Assembly: GCF_000715075.1 (NCBI RefSeq)
Contig: NC_134085.1
Location: forward strand, 135,236,060 to 135,300,059
Reading direction: 5' to 3'
Source of the DNA: Nicotiana tabacum
Taxonomy: Eukaryota > Streptophyta > Magnoliopsida > Solanales > Solanaceae
Length of the DNA: 64,000 nt
How positions within the stretch are numbered: the stretch's first letter is position 1; every line of letters begins with the position of its first letter. Positions 42,615 through 53,940 of this stretch are shown here, in pieces. The position numbers were made by a program, and so were the translations under genes. The notes under the pieces are model-generated. The model ran no database searches. It was given only the letters and a program-made list of their open reading frames with translations, and was not told where the DNA came from.

Positions 42615-45600
42615 TGTTGATACCCAATTTTGTCCTCATATTTTTATAAATGTCATATATACTTGAAAATATCATTCCTGCATCATCACCAATTTAGAAG
42701 AGTCATATAAGTATTTTCTATAATTTTTCATAATTTTTTAAAGCTTTAAAAATTAATTTTCTTGCATTTAAATTACTTGAATATTTATTAATTACCCCTT
42801 CAAATTATTTTGTGATAACTTAATCATTCGAATTTATTATTTACATCCACATATATTTTCATAATATTTTTACTTCATTTCATATAATTATATTTGTATT
42901 TTTTTTGTGTTATTTACATAATTTTGTAATAATAGCCTATATTCTATGCATAATTATATTTTATTGCATTATTTATACTAAAATAGCATTTTCATATTTT
43001 TATAATGTCAAGCTAGTATTCTAAATCATTTTACCGCATAAGTGTTATTTTTATTATTTATTAGTCTCTTTTATAAATTATTTTTAAAAATAATTTTGCA
43101 TATTTAATTTATAGCCCAATACAATGCTAATTCTGGACCAAAATCAGGCCCAAAACCTTTGGCCAACTCCGCTTCACTCTTAAGCAGCCCAACGAAACGA
43201 CACCTTTTAAAATTCGGTCGCGACCCGTTGCATTTTACTTGCCTATTTCTTATTCGATCCCGGGCGTTGATCTTCAATGATCAACGTCCTATAATATATC
43301 TCCATCTCTCCTTATATCCCCAAATCCAAACCCTAAAGACCCATTCCCCACTTCAGCCACCCCAAAACACTCTCAACTCTCCCCCTCTCTCTAAAGGAAC
43401 CCTAGCAGCTGTCTCTCTTAAATTCCTATCCTAATCCCGTTGATAATGTGATTCCACCATTATTTGCTTGCCATATCTGTGTTTCACTGGTCACACATTT
43501 ATATTATTACTTAGGTGATTGTCCAATTTTGGCAAGTACCATCTCTCTATCGGACTGGAATCGACCTCAACCTTGGAGATTTGGACAATATTTCAACCAT
43601 ATACATGAAGAAAGCCCGATTCTTCACACCACTAGGCCGATTTTGAGTATCGAACCCTAACTAGGGTTTGGAATTTGATTTCTTTCCTTTCCGATTACTC
43701 TACTGATTGCATGTGATATTTTACTCTTTCTTGTTTTTGTTTGCTTGATTTCTTTCCTTGTTTACCACCTGATGCAACACTATATAACTCCCCCCCCAAT
43801 TCCTTTTAAACGGACCTTAATCACTACGTTATTCTCTCATTCTCACTTATTATACTCTGAAACTCGAGACATTGGCTTGCTGAAAGCCAAGACCATTCGA
43901 ATTCGATTGTGTTCTTTCTCAGTGCAAGCACTGCCTAGGGTTCATTTGAAACCCTTGAAAACTCTGACACATTAGCGTTTTGGGGGTTCTGCTGCTCTTT
44001 TTCTACTGACAATTAAAGTACTGCTAAAAATTGTTCTTCTTACTTACTTGTCCATTTGTAACTGATAAGTGTCTTTGGCCTTTGCAATTTCATTCTTTAT
44101 TCGTTTATGTTCAGCTCTGTATATCTATGTCATTGAAACCTTTGTGAATCAATATGCTACTATGTCATCTCTGTTTGCATCCCTATTTGCTCTGAAGTTA
44201 TTCTCGTAGTTCAATATTTTTTCTAGCACTTGAACTAGCCTAAATTCCAACCCTGATTCTAACGTTCTTAAGCATGTCTAGCTTGGTGTGTTTGTGTGTG
44301 TCTAAATGCTTACATCTGTTGTTTATCCTGAGTTTATCTTTTACTCTACCCTGGATTCTTGTGATAAACCAATTTATGCCCAGAATATGTTCTAATTCCT
44401 ATTAAATCATTCATGTATAACTTAATGCTTACATAGAGTTATTTCTTGATCATGTTGATTAGCCAAACATGCTTTCTTTCTATTTAACGTGTGCTCCCTG
44501 ATTTGTTCAATCCAGTGCTCTTTAATATTTCCTAAGACCTTTAGAATGAGATTCAATATCTAGCCCCTTCTACTATATGTGATTAAGACCTAGTGTCTAC
44601 ATATCCTGTTAATCCGGAGTTGATATATTTTCACCTATCATGATTTCTAGTATTGTTTTTGAACCTTTGAACTCTGATTGATACTCAATATGTTAAGTCT
44701 CATGTTCGACTAAGTGACAGGTATGCCTACTGTTGTAAACATTGCCCACTAGTGTATAAAAGTTTGTAACCACATGCTCATTAGGCTCTTATGTTAAAAA
44801 CCTTCATGTAAAAACTGTCATTCACTTGTTCCTATCTATGACTTTGCTAGATTCTCATGTTAATTGTCTGAGGACTTTTGGGCTAATTCTGGACTATGCT
44901 TTGCTTTGAAACTCCATTTGAAGTAGTTTGCTAGCTTATGATGTTCAATCCTGTCACTTTGAAACCTAGCATGAGCCCACCTTATGTATGCCTTGTTACT
45001 TTCCAAAATTCCATATGATCTTGTCTATATACGTTCCTTAGAACGGCTATTAGTTACAGCCTTAAGAACTAAGTGTGTGGCCTTCAGAGCTTCTTAATTA
45101 CTTCCCTGAATAGTTATTACTTGTATGGTTAAGTCGGGTATCACTTAGGTTAAGTAAGTCATGCATCTTGGGCCTGGTATTGGGTCATACATATTGTTGG
45201 ACCTGGGTGACGGATTCAGGCATACTCTATTGTTATGCTAAGTTTGGGATTTGGGCCTACTGGTTGTGGGAAGGCCTAGTCAGTGCCGGGTTACTTTCGT
45301 TGGTCCTGTTCGTAGGCTCGCAGATATTTCTTTGTGTAATTTTTATACTTGTACTCATTATCTGGGCCTGTAATAATTTGTAAACAAACAATTGGGGAGT
45401 AAGTGAAATTGGGGAAATGAGCATATTCTGTTTTTGCATAAAAGGGGTAGAAAACATGCCTATATGGTCTACATGCCTTGTTTGCTATGTGTTTGACATG
45501 CTCCATTTCTACACACTAGTAGAAGTCATGCCTATGGGAATCACGCACACACTTCACTCAACTTGTCAAAATATGTTGCTACATTTGTTTCCATGTCTAC

Positions 45601-46942
45601 TGCTCAACGCTTTAGATAAGCATGCCTATATGATACAATAATACAATGCCTTTGCTAACCTAGATATTATGACTATAAGGTTTTAATATTGATCAACTGC
45701 TTTCAGTTATTTTTATACTGTCTCCCTTAGATAACATGCCTATAGGGATAGGATGTTAAAATTAAGTCTAATTGTCAATTGCTAGAAATCCTGCCTATAA
45801 CATGTTATCATTCGCATAAAAAACCGTTTATCGATGCTTCTAATAATGTGTTTTCAAGCAACTTCACTGCCTCACTATGAGATTATTAGAAATCCTGCCT
45901 ATAGGACACTTTCTATAAAATCAGCACTGGTAATTGGGAATTCTGGGATCGTTTTAATACATTATTGCGCAAACGATTAGAAATCATGCATATAGGACTT
46001 GTAACGTTTTAATCTGCCTAAAAGCTATAGTACTGCCTGTATAATACCAGAAATCAGAATCACATAGGAACCATGCCTATAGGATTTAACAACTCAGACA
46101 TGTCTTAATTTTGAAATTGTCTATTGCGTAACCTGAAATTTGTTTGTGTGCCTTTGCTATTACGTGTAGAGGCTAACATGAGCCACTCATTGCTATTATG
46201 TGATGTCCTATTTGTTTTGAATGTGCGATTAGTTTTACCATTTTGAGAAACTTAAGTAAAGTTTATAACTACCTAATAGTGGATCCAAAGCCTCCTGGAC
46301 CATAGACATGGGACGGGTAGTGCGCGCATAGGATACAGTTTAGAATTGAATTAGAGCATCTTTAAGTAACAACTTCAACATAGTAATTGGGTAGCAGGAG
46401 ATGATAGTCTTTTCTCGCTGAATAATATGAGCAACCCCTACATCAAGGGAGTTGCGAAGTATTATTTATGTTGCACGTGGTGATCCTTTAGGCTAAAAAA
46501 CTTATGACCCCTTTTCTTTATATGCTTATTATTCGCATTTAGTCATTAGTCATTGATCAACACAATTGTACTCCTCATGAGTTTTTTAAGACTTATATCA
46601 ATTAGCCATATAGTTAATTCTTATGTTATAATGGACCTTTCAACTTCTACATCTTTCTTTGCTTATTTAATCACCTGGCTTAATTATCCAATCCACATAA
46701 TTTAAACTTTGGCTGGAAACCGCAGTTGTGGACCTCGAAGAGTGCCTAACACCTTCTCTTTGAGGTAATTTGAGCCCTTACCCAATCCTGGGTGATGTTG
46801 ACTAGTTAAAATAGAGATATTTGCAAAAAGGTGCCCTAACGCACCTAAAAAATCATTATATGGTGACTCTACCCTTTTAATACCCATTTAAAAGAGTTGT
46901 CACATGTCAAAACCCGCTTTCTAGAGAAAAAGGGACTCAACA
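42615..46942 (+). mobile_element. Large solo LTR (4328 bp) inserted in the antisense gene of element C
   Basis: Starts TGTTGATACCCAATTTTG and ends GGGACTCAACA, flanked by a perfect TSD, CCACC (42610-42614 and 46943-46947). There is no internal coding region, so it is a solo LTR. A TATA-like AATATATCT near 43300, followed by ACCCTAAAGACCC leader sequence, suggests plus orientation. Its right half holds a degenerate repeat with core CATGCCTATAGG (see separate entry). Small frames inside (for example 43159-43434 and 45168-45383) match nothing I know. LTRs this long in plants are typical of Ogre/Tat-type or other large gypsy elements; the family is tentative. Confidence 0.9.
45455..46085 (+). repeat. 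Degenerate interspersed motif array (CATGCCTATAGG core) in the solo LTR
   Basis: Copies of a CATGCCTATAGG-like word, often preceded by AGAAAT, start at about 45455, 45528, 45621, 45735, 45791, 45893, 45985 and 46072. Spacings are roughly 55-115 bases. Between the words the sequence is not obviously conserved. This looks like an old tandem array within the LTR, possibly with regulatory meaning. Confidence 0.6.
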
Positions 46943-48957
46943 CCACCAAGATTGAAGGTTTGGACTAGTGGGTCCAGAAGATTTTGGATGTCACTACGTC
47001 CGAGACCCACAAATGGAAAGAATTGGCCCTTAAATATGGGTAGAAGGCCAAAAATCATAATATGTTGAACTTATCTTGTTTTTACCTTTCGTGCAGGAAA
47101 ATTGGTTAACTTCTGAATTCAGGCCTTCCGCAAGGCTTTGTTACTGTCCCCGAGGAGGACGTTTTGGTTGATCCCGCTGATGCGGTGATGTTATTGAAGG
47201 AGGCTTTAACCCTAACAAGATTCACCTAGCCTGCTTCTGGTTCAAGTGCTTCTTCTCAGAGTCCCCGACCGGAGAACAAGCAACAAAAAAGGCGACGTCC
47301 CTCCACGGCCGAGGGCAAAAATAAAAAGGCGAAGAGCACTATGCCTGAGCCATCCGTGAACGTTGTGGTGATGAGCACTGTGACCGAGCTAGCCATAGAC
47401 ACTATAGTGATCGATGATGATGGAGGAGCCGGTGATGAGGAGGCTTCTCTACATAGAAGACGACAACCTTCATGAGCTCAACAGAATGCTCAATCTATTG
47501 AGCTTGTTACACCAACCGAGGATGAGGTCCCTATGCTCTGGGGGAATATGATATAGCTGAAGATGCTAACTCTCGCTTCCGAGTACCAATCGCTATTCCA
47601 AGTACCGTGAGGCTAGGTACTAAGTCTCTCCTATCTTCGGTTGATGAGCAACAAACAACTAGCACTTCTTTTGCCACAACTGCTTCTCAATCTACAATGC
47701 CATCAACTTTATCTCCTTCTTCGCCAACTTTGCCTTCACCACCAGCAACTGTTACATCATCTCCACTGGTTGCAGTCATCCAAGATTAGGATGTCCCTCT
47801 TCCCCAGTCCCCAGTTCATGGAAATTTGGGGCATAATTATTCTGCCCCCCTCTGAAGATCCTTAGAGGAGGATGAGTGTTTCCCTCTCGGTTTCTACCGG
47901 ATGCTATCTATTGTCCCTCCAATGGAACTTGCTAATTATCTGAAGCCTCTTGCTTTAGAAAAGTATAGAAATAAAGTATAATCTCTCTTAGGAGAGTGTT
48001 TGTTGAACAATGCCATGCATAACACAATAGTGGTACAATCTTTGTCTTTGTTATTTCTTCTATTTTTGTTATGATAGGGATTTTAGTTTGTACTTCTATT
48101 TTGTAGGCTAACTTCCTTACTTTCGAGGGCTTTCCGAGGTTGATCCTTGACAAGGGAAAACTCACCTCCCAGCGGAATAATTATTGGACTAGCGGGATCA
48201 AAATGGTGCTCGCCTCCTGGTACTGGAAGCACAAGCTTCTGAGGTTGCTGAATTGGATGCTCGGTTGCAGCAAAGCGAGCAAGCGGTAGCGACCCTTGGC
48301 CAGGAGGCCGCACTGTTAAGGGTATAGTTTAAAGAAGCTAAAGCAAAGTGGGTCAAGGTCCAGAATGTCATTCTTGATGTATCCGATCGCGAGGTTGCCT
48401 CTATTCAAAGATTGTATAACTTAGCGGCAACCTTGAACTCCAAAGCTGAAGATGTTATTATTGTCGAAGAGAAGTATGCCCTGTTGGAGGAGAAGCATAA
48501 TAGAGTCATGTAGCATAATAAATTTTTTAACTCCATTATCCGTGGCCTTGATGTCAGCCTCTAGGCTGCTAGATCTCAGTGGGATAACCTTTCGACCGAG
48601 GTTGACCGTCTTAAAGAAGAACTTCAGCACCGAACGACTTTCCTCATTGTTGAAAAAACATATTCTATGTACATCATGAAAAGAAAAACCTTGGAAAAGA
48701 CCAAAGCGAGCATCTGTGACTTTGATGCTGAAATCGCCAAGGCCCGTAAACTAGAGTCAACTGCCCGAAGGGGTCTCCCGGTCCAACCTGATACTACTAA
48801 CTCTTCTAGTTCTGGTTCCGAGTTCTCGGGAACTAAAGAAGAACCTGAAGGGGATGATGGTGAAGGCCAAGATCTTAAGCCGACGGCGGATCCGCCTACT
48901 TCTCCTAGGGGTATAGATGCTTCTCTTCCTCTGGCTTCTGGGGATGCAGTAGCTTAG
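46943..48957 (+). pseudogene. Antisense gene of the Tat element, 3' part (element C)
   Basis: Resumes directly after the solo LTR. Broken exons contain TTSETHKWKELALKYG. A probable intron ends in CTTTCGTGCAG at 47096, and the following exon reads GLPQGFVTVPEEDVLVDPAD. A Lys-rich section follows near 47280 (KKRRRPSTAEGKNKKAK-like with one extra base pattern). A long Glu/Lys/Leu-rich coiled-coil-like section lies at about 48230-48760, with several stops. The acidic Ser-rich end is SSSSGSEFSGTKEEPEGDDG, stop at 48957. Element B's copy ends in a similar acidic tail. A nuclear, coiled-coil protein of unknown role is the most that can be said. Confidence 0.65.
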
Positions 48958-49632
48958 CTTTTGATTTTTTTTTACTTTTCTTTTCCTTTCCATACTTTTG
49001 TACCCATGCTGCTTGGCACATTTGTTGTATATAGAAGTATTTTTTCATTTAAGTATTTCACAAGTTTTTCTCTTTACGTACTTTTTGTTTAAGTATTGTG
49101 AAAGTTTTACTTTTTTTCGTCGAGTTATGCGAGGCTTCGAGTGTACTTTTTCCGATAGCATTTGAATTTCGGATATAAGTTCTTTCAAAATCAACCCTTT
49201 ACCATGAGGTTTTCATAAGAGAGAGCCCTCTTATGTTTACGATACTCTTCAAGGAGACATATCCAGTTTATTACGGCACTAACATTTGAAGTACTTATTT
49301 AGCTTTCAAATGATAAAATTAATTCATCGTTTGGACAAGAAACAAGATAAAAATAAAAGGACTTTAATTTATTCTTTCCAATTTCAAAAGTACATTAGCA
49401 TTCGTTTTGTTAAAAAAGAAATTGCCATTACTTGTGGATAACTTGTATAACTTGTTTCTACGGGACTGACCGCGTAGTCCCCGGTCCCGATGATACAACT
49501 TTGTTTCCGGATTTCATAGTCCTGGTCGATGTGGCAATCAGTGTTATCATATTCTCATATCATTCCTCTCTCCCCATAGTGTTCGAATGCGAATAATGCA
49601 AATTTGAACACTAGAAGTCTTGTTCCTTTGAA

Positions 49633-49845
49633 GATTCCACTAGTGAATGGTTGGATAACCTTTAGTTCGATAGCAAGCTTCACTTCCCCTTAGAAAATTT
49701 GCTATTGAGCCAAAGATCATCTAAAAATCTCCTAGTAGATTTCACTCGTGAGTGGTCGGGTAACCTTTAGCCCGATAGCAAACTTTACTTCCCGGTAGGA
49801 ACTTTGCTACCGAGCAAAAAACTATCTAACTGTTTCATAGTGGCT
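49633..49845. repeat. Imperfect 105-bp tandem duplication with internal hairpins
   Basis: Two units begin GATTCCACTAGTGAATGG (49633) and GATTTCACTCGTGAGTGG (49738). Both continue with AACCTTTAG and then an inverted pair: GATAGCAAGC with TTTGCTATTGAGC in the first, CGATAGCAAACT with TTTGCTACCGAGC in the second. The arms are preserved although the loop has changed. Confidence 0.65.
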
Positions 49846-49920
49846 CGTTAATTGCATGCCTTTTCATTTAAAGGTCTTATTTCTGCTGAGGAAGCTTCCT
49901 TCGTAGTATGCTTTCCATTT

Positions 49921-49993
49921 TTGTCTCGTTTAAAACCTTTCTAGAAAAACCCGATTGGGACAAAAATGAGGTGAAAGGAAAAAGAGTGCAGCA
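49921..49993. other. Conserved non-coding block of Tat elements, copy in C
   Basis: TCTCGTTTAAAACCTTTCTAG, then AAAAACCCGATTGGGACAAAAA and AAAAAGAGTGCAGCAC. Homologous to blocks in A, B and F despite strong divergence of the neighbouring spacer. Located about 110 bp beyond the integrase end in element sense. Confidence 0.62.
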
Positions 49994-50100
49994 CATACTT
50001 TCAGTATAGGCAGTACTCATCAGCAATAGTATCTTTTGAGGCGTGACACATTCCAGTTGCTCGAGAACTTTACTCTGTCTTGATTTTCCAATTCATATGA

Positions 50101-51264
50101 CCCTATCCCGGTGATAGTTTAAAGCCAGTACGGTCCCTCCTATGTTGGACCTAGCTTTCTTGTATTGAGTTCCCGGGTGTTCTAAATTACTTTCCTTAAA
50201 ACCAAATCTCCTACTTTGAAATAATGAAAGTTGGCTCTTTGATTGTAATATCTTTCTGTTCTCTGTATTTGGGCTGCCATCCTTATATGCGCCAAGTCCA
50301 TGCGTTCGTCAAGCATCTCCAATTTGACCAATAATGCTTCAGTGTTTGTTTCTTCATTCACTCGAAAGTATCTTAGGGTAGGTTCTCCTACTTCCATCGG
50401 GATCAAAGTTATGCTCCGTATACAAGAAAGAAAGGAGTCTCCCCTACTTGATTTGGTCATTGTTCGATACGCCCATAACACTTCTGGCAGCTCTTTGAGC
50501 TATCTTCTTTTGGCTACTTCCAATCTCTTTTTGCGATTTTGAATAATTACCTCATTTGTTAATTCTCCTTGACCGTTTGTGCTCGGATGATAGGGTGATG
50601 ATGTAATTCTTTTGATTTTCAAGTCTTCAAGGAATTTTGTGACCTTTGCACCTATAAATTATGGCCCGTTGTCGCAAGCTATCTCTTTTGGTATCAAGAA
50701 TCTACAAATTATATTCTCCCACAAAATATCTACCACTCCGCGCTCGCTGATTTTCTGGTAAGGAAATGCTTCAACCCAAGTAGTCAGTTAAAATCAAAAG
50801 AAATCTTACCTTACCGGGGGCCGACGGCAGCAGACTGGCTATATCCATCCCCCACTTCATGAATGGCCAGGGCGACAAAACTGAGTGTAGAAGCTCTGCA
50901 TGTCGATGTACCAATGGCACGTGGCACCAACATTTATCATATTTCTGATCATAAGCCTTGGCGTCTTGTCCATCCGGGGCCAGTAGTATCCTGCTCTAAT
51001 TAGCTTTAACACTAAGGAATTCGCGCTCGAGTGATTTCCATAGATCCCTTCATAGACTTCTTTCATGACATAGTTAGCTTTAGAAGCTCCCAAACATCGG
51101 GCCAACGGGCCTTGAAAAGATCTTCTATACAATTTACCTCCCTTGAAGCTGTATCGAGCTGCTTTAGTGCACAGCGCCCAAGATGCCTTGAGATCTTCAA
51201 GCAGTTTTTCGTGCTCAAGATAGTTAATGATCTCCTTTCTCAAGTCCCAGACCAAATTGGTCAC
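50101..51264 (-). pseudogene. Integrase (element C)
   Basis: The upper part, 50857-51264, encodes the linker and zinc-binding start: SWALCTKAARYSFKGGKLYR, then VYEGIYGNHSSANSLVLKLI and RAGYYWPRM, after which the frame drifts. The lower part, 50182-50481, has MLWAYRTMTKSS, LIPMEVGEPTLRYF and IQRTERYYNQRANFHYFKVG with DLVLRKVI, the core end and C-terminal region. The core between (50480-50857) is readable only in fragments. Broken by several frame changes. Confidence 0.8.
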
Positions 51265-51516
51265 TTTTACTTAGTAATATATGTCTACGTCTAATACCAA
51301 ATGCACAAGTTGCACAACTGTACCGGAGTCTGATCCTTTCATTTCCGTGGACGACCCCAGATTGGCTAGTGTGTCTGCCTGCGCATTTTCTACTCTTGGC
51401 ATGTGGGTAATTGACCATTCTCTGAACCGTGAGAGCAGAGCCTAGACTTTCATTACGTATTATTACATGTGTTCCTCTTTGGCTTTAAAGATCTCATAGA
51501 CCTAATTTACTACCAA
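51265..51516 (-). pseudogene. Archaeal-like RNase H, C-terminal part (element C)
   Basis: Continues from the 446-codon frame after a stop at its end (IKCDS). The minus strand still encodes, with stops, an LVVN-like strand and a segment near 51380 (PRVENAQADTLANLGSS-like) that carries the last acidic residue, before the linker to integrase at 51264. Identified by position and by comparison with elements A and B. Confidence 0.6.
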
Positions 51517-52857
51517 TTAGGAGTCGCATTTTATTCTTACGACCACAAAGTCCAGTACCCGAGCCAACTCGAATACTACAATCAAAGGTTCATAATCTGC
51601 TTCATTGTTAGTCAGAGGAACGATTCTTTTGGCCTGCCTTAGGATTTCCCCCGAGGGTGTGATTAGCACTACGCCGAGCCTGGAACCTTTTATTTTAGAA
51701 ACCTCATCCGTAAACAAAGTCCAAACTCCTGATGTCGATTCTGACACCATCATTTCTTCTTTGGTAGCCAAAGGTAACAGTCCCGGACTAAAATCGGCCA
51801 CAAAGTCAGCCAAAACTTGTGACTTAATCGCATTCCTATATTTATATTCTATGTCAAATTCACTCATTTCGACTGCCCACTTAGCCAACCTGCCTGAAGG
51901 TTCAGGTTTATGAAGGATATTTCGCAGGGGAAAAGTTGTGATCACCATGGCTATCAGATGACATTGGAAATAAGGCCTAAGTTTTCGAGTGGCGACTACA
52001 AGAGTTAAGGTCAATTTTTCCAGATGTGGATAGAAAGTTTCTGCTCCAGGTAAAATTTTACTAACATAATAGATAGGAGACTGCGTACCTTCATGCTCAT
52101 TGACCAAAACGTCACTTACTGCTACCTCTGAAACCGCTAAGTAGATCAGTAGTTGTTCGCCTTCCTTTAGTTTTGAAAGTAGTGGAAGACTCGATAAATA
52201 CCTTTTCAAATCCTTCAAAGCATGTTGACATTCTGGAGTCCATTCAAAGTGTTTCTTCTTTTTGAGAAGTGAAAAGAAGTGATGGAATTTTTCTGAGGAC
52301 CGGGAAATGAATCTGGTTAAAGCAACCAGTCGTTCTGTCAACCTTTGAACCTCTTTCACACTTGATAGTTGGTCAGGGATGTCTTCGATGACTTTCATTT
52401 TACCGGTGTTAACTCTGATCCCCCTTTGCGACACCAAGATTCCCAAAAACTTACCAGAGCTGACTCCGAATGCACACTTCTCGGGGTTAAGCTTCATGTT
52501 GTGCTTTCTTAGGATGTCAAAGGTTTCTTGCAAATGTTTGAGATGATCACCTGCTTTCAAAGACTTAACCAGCATATCATCTATGTAAACTTCCATGATT
52601 TTCCCTATTTGTTTCTCAAATATTTTGTTTACGAGCTGTTGATAGGTGACTTCGACGTTCTTTAGCCTGAAAGGAATCACATTATAATAATATGTGTCAA
52701 AGTTCGTTATGAATGTAGTTTTTTCCTGATCCTCTGGGTTCATCTTGATTTGATTGTACCCAGAGTAAGAATTGAGGAAACTCATTAACTCGTGCCCTTC
52801 CATCGTATCGATCATTTGATCAATGTTTGGCAATGGGAATAAGTCTTTGGGGCACAC
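51517..52857 (-). CDS. Reverse transcriptase-RNase H segment, 446 codons open (element C)
   Basis: The longest reading frame in the window. RT palm: FLNSYSGYNQIKMNPEDQEK, the YIDDML active site at residues 91-96, HLKHLQETFDILRKHNMKLN and GKFLGILVSQRGI. The native RNase H runs from about residue 200 (FEWTPECQHALKDLKRYL, LAVSEVAVSDVLV, PIYYVSKILPGAETFYPHLE). The second, archaeal-like RNase H begins at WTLFTDEVSKIKGSRLG (Asp present, but the usual DGAS is DEVS) and NNEADYE. It stops at IKCDS. This shows the dual RNase H of the Tat lineage in one frame. The first 70 or so RT residues lie upstream in another frame (52933-53253). Confidence 0.87.
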   Translation of the reverse strand: MCPKDLFPLPNIDQMIDTMEGHELMSFLNSYSGYNQIKMNPEDQEKTTFITNFDTYYYNVIPFRLKNVEVTYQQLVNKIFEKQIGKIMEVYIDDMLVKSLKAGDHLKHLQETFDILRKHNMKLNPEKCAFGVSSGKFLGILVSQRGIRVNTGKMKVIEDIPDQLSSVKEVQRLTERLVALTRFISRSSEKFHHFFSLLKKKKHFEWTPECQHALKDLKRYLSSLPLLSKLKEGEQLLIYLAVSEVAVSDVLVNEHEGTQSPIYYVSKILPGAETFYPHLEKLTLTLVVATRKLRPYFQCHLIAMVITTFPLRNILHKPEPSGRLAKWAVEMSEFDIEYKYRNAIKSQVLADFVADFSPGLLPLATKEEMMVSESTSGVWTLFTDEVSKIKGSRLGVVLITPSGEILRQAKRIVPLTNNEADYEPLIVVFELARVLDFVVVRIKCDS

Positions 52858-53455
52858 CTTATTTAGGTCCTTATAGTTTACGCACGTGCAAAATTTATTC
52901 TTCTTCTTTGGAATGACTACTACATCATCTAGCTAGTAAGGATATTTTACCTCTTGGATTGAACCGATATCAAGCAAATGAGTTGCCTCTTCTTTGACGA
53001 ATTTGTTTCTGACCTCGGCAATAAGGCATTTTTTCTGCCTCGCCAACGAGGTGTTAGGATCTAGGCTCAGTTTGTGCACAGCCACTTCCGGCGGGATATT
53101 TGTCATATCCGCATGTGACCAAACAAAATAGTCAACGTTAAATTTAAGAAATTCTATAAATCCTGACCTGAGCTTGGGGTTTAGTCCTGTCCCCAAGTGG
53201 AACTTCCTCTTCAAGAATTTTTCGAACAATGCGACTTGCTCAAGTTTTTCCACTGTGGACTTTGTTACATCTGGTTCTTCTGGTACCTGGAAATATCTTG
53301 GTACCTGATAGGATTCCGATGATCCCTCCCTCTGGTTGACTTTGCTCGATCCGGGAGCAGGCGTTGGTTCCTGTAATTGCTATGTTGCTGCTCCTTCCCT
53401 TTGCTACTGGAAACTGAGATTGCATTTATTTCCCTTGCTACCGGTTGATATCCTC
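52858..53455 (-). pseudogene. RT N-terminus and linker (element C)
   Basis: The open stretch at 52933-53253 reads MEKLEQVALFEKFLKRKFHL, PEVAVHKLSLDPNTSLARQK, EVRNKFVKEEATHLLDIGSI and QEVKYPY, the region preceding RT palm motifs in Tat elements (element B has LDPKFHPVKKKRRP at the same place). A stop near 52930 and a frame change separate it from the 446-codon frame. The region 53254-53455 is linker between protease and RT. Confidence 0.78.
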
Positions 53456-53940
53456 TTATTTGTTTAATCCCTCGGGGGCTAGGAACTTCAGTAATTGATA
53501 ATATGTTGACAGAATAGCCTTCACCTCGTGGAACCATGGTCTCCCCAGGATAATATTGTAGCCCATATCGACGTCTACTACCTTGAAAAGGATCTCCTTC
53601 ATCACCCCATCGACATTTATGGGCAGTAGGATCTCTGCTTGGGTTGTCACACTTGCCAAATTGAACCCGGCGAGGAGTTTTGTGGCTAGAATGATACTTC
53701 CGATCAACATGGCTTGCTCCGGCACTCTCTACTGGATAATATTGGCTTAACTTCCTGGGTCCACCAAAAAACGTTTGATTTTAAAATCTAAAAAATTTAG
53801 AGAAATTACCAAGGCATCGTTGTGCGGCAATAGTAGTCTATCTGTATCTTCCTCCGTGAAAGTAATATCATCCTCAATGACTTGCCGGAGTCTTTTACTA
53901 TGGGTTATTAATACCTGCGTCTTTTTCGTAGCTTAAATTG
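53456..53940 (-). pseudogene. Protease region (element C)
   Basis: The 89-codon stretch at 53456-53725 includes GFNLASVTTQAEILLPINVD, KVVDVDMGYNIILGRPWFHE and STYYQLLKFLAPEGL, the part of Tat protease after the active site. The active-site strand itself lies just above (about 53730-53770, LVDPGS-like) in a broken frame. Counterparts are 6404-6781 (A) and 18639-19019 (B). A non-functional remnant. Confidence 0.72.

Larger units (their letters stand above)
48958..50100. other. Non-coding spacer of element C
   Basis: No gene. It contains a 105-bp imperfect tandem duplication (49633-49845) in which each unit has an inverted GATAGCAA ... TTGCTATT-type pair, and the conserved non-coding block at 49921-49993. 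A pyrimidine-rich stretch follows the antisense gene stop at 48960-48990. Confidence 0.6.

Noticed and set aside
43159..43975. Candidate host gene with leader-like sequence in the 4.3-kb LTR
   Set aside because: The small frames lack domains and lie within an element defined by a perfect TSD. The CCCTAAA-rich stretch is better explained as LTR leader.
45455..46085. Possible CRISPR-like array of spaced motifs
   Set aside because: The repeats are short, degenerate and irregularly spaced, in a plant genome and within an LTR.
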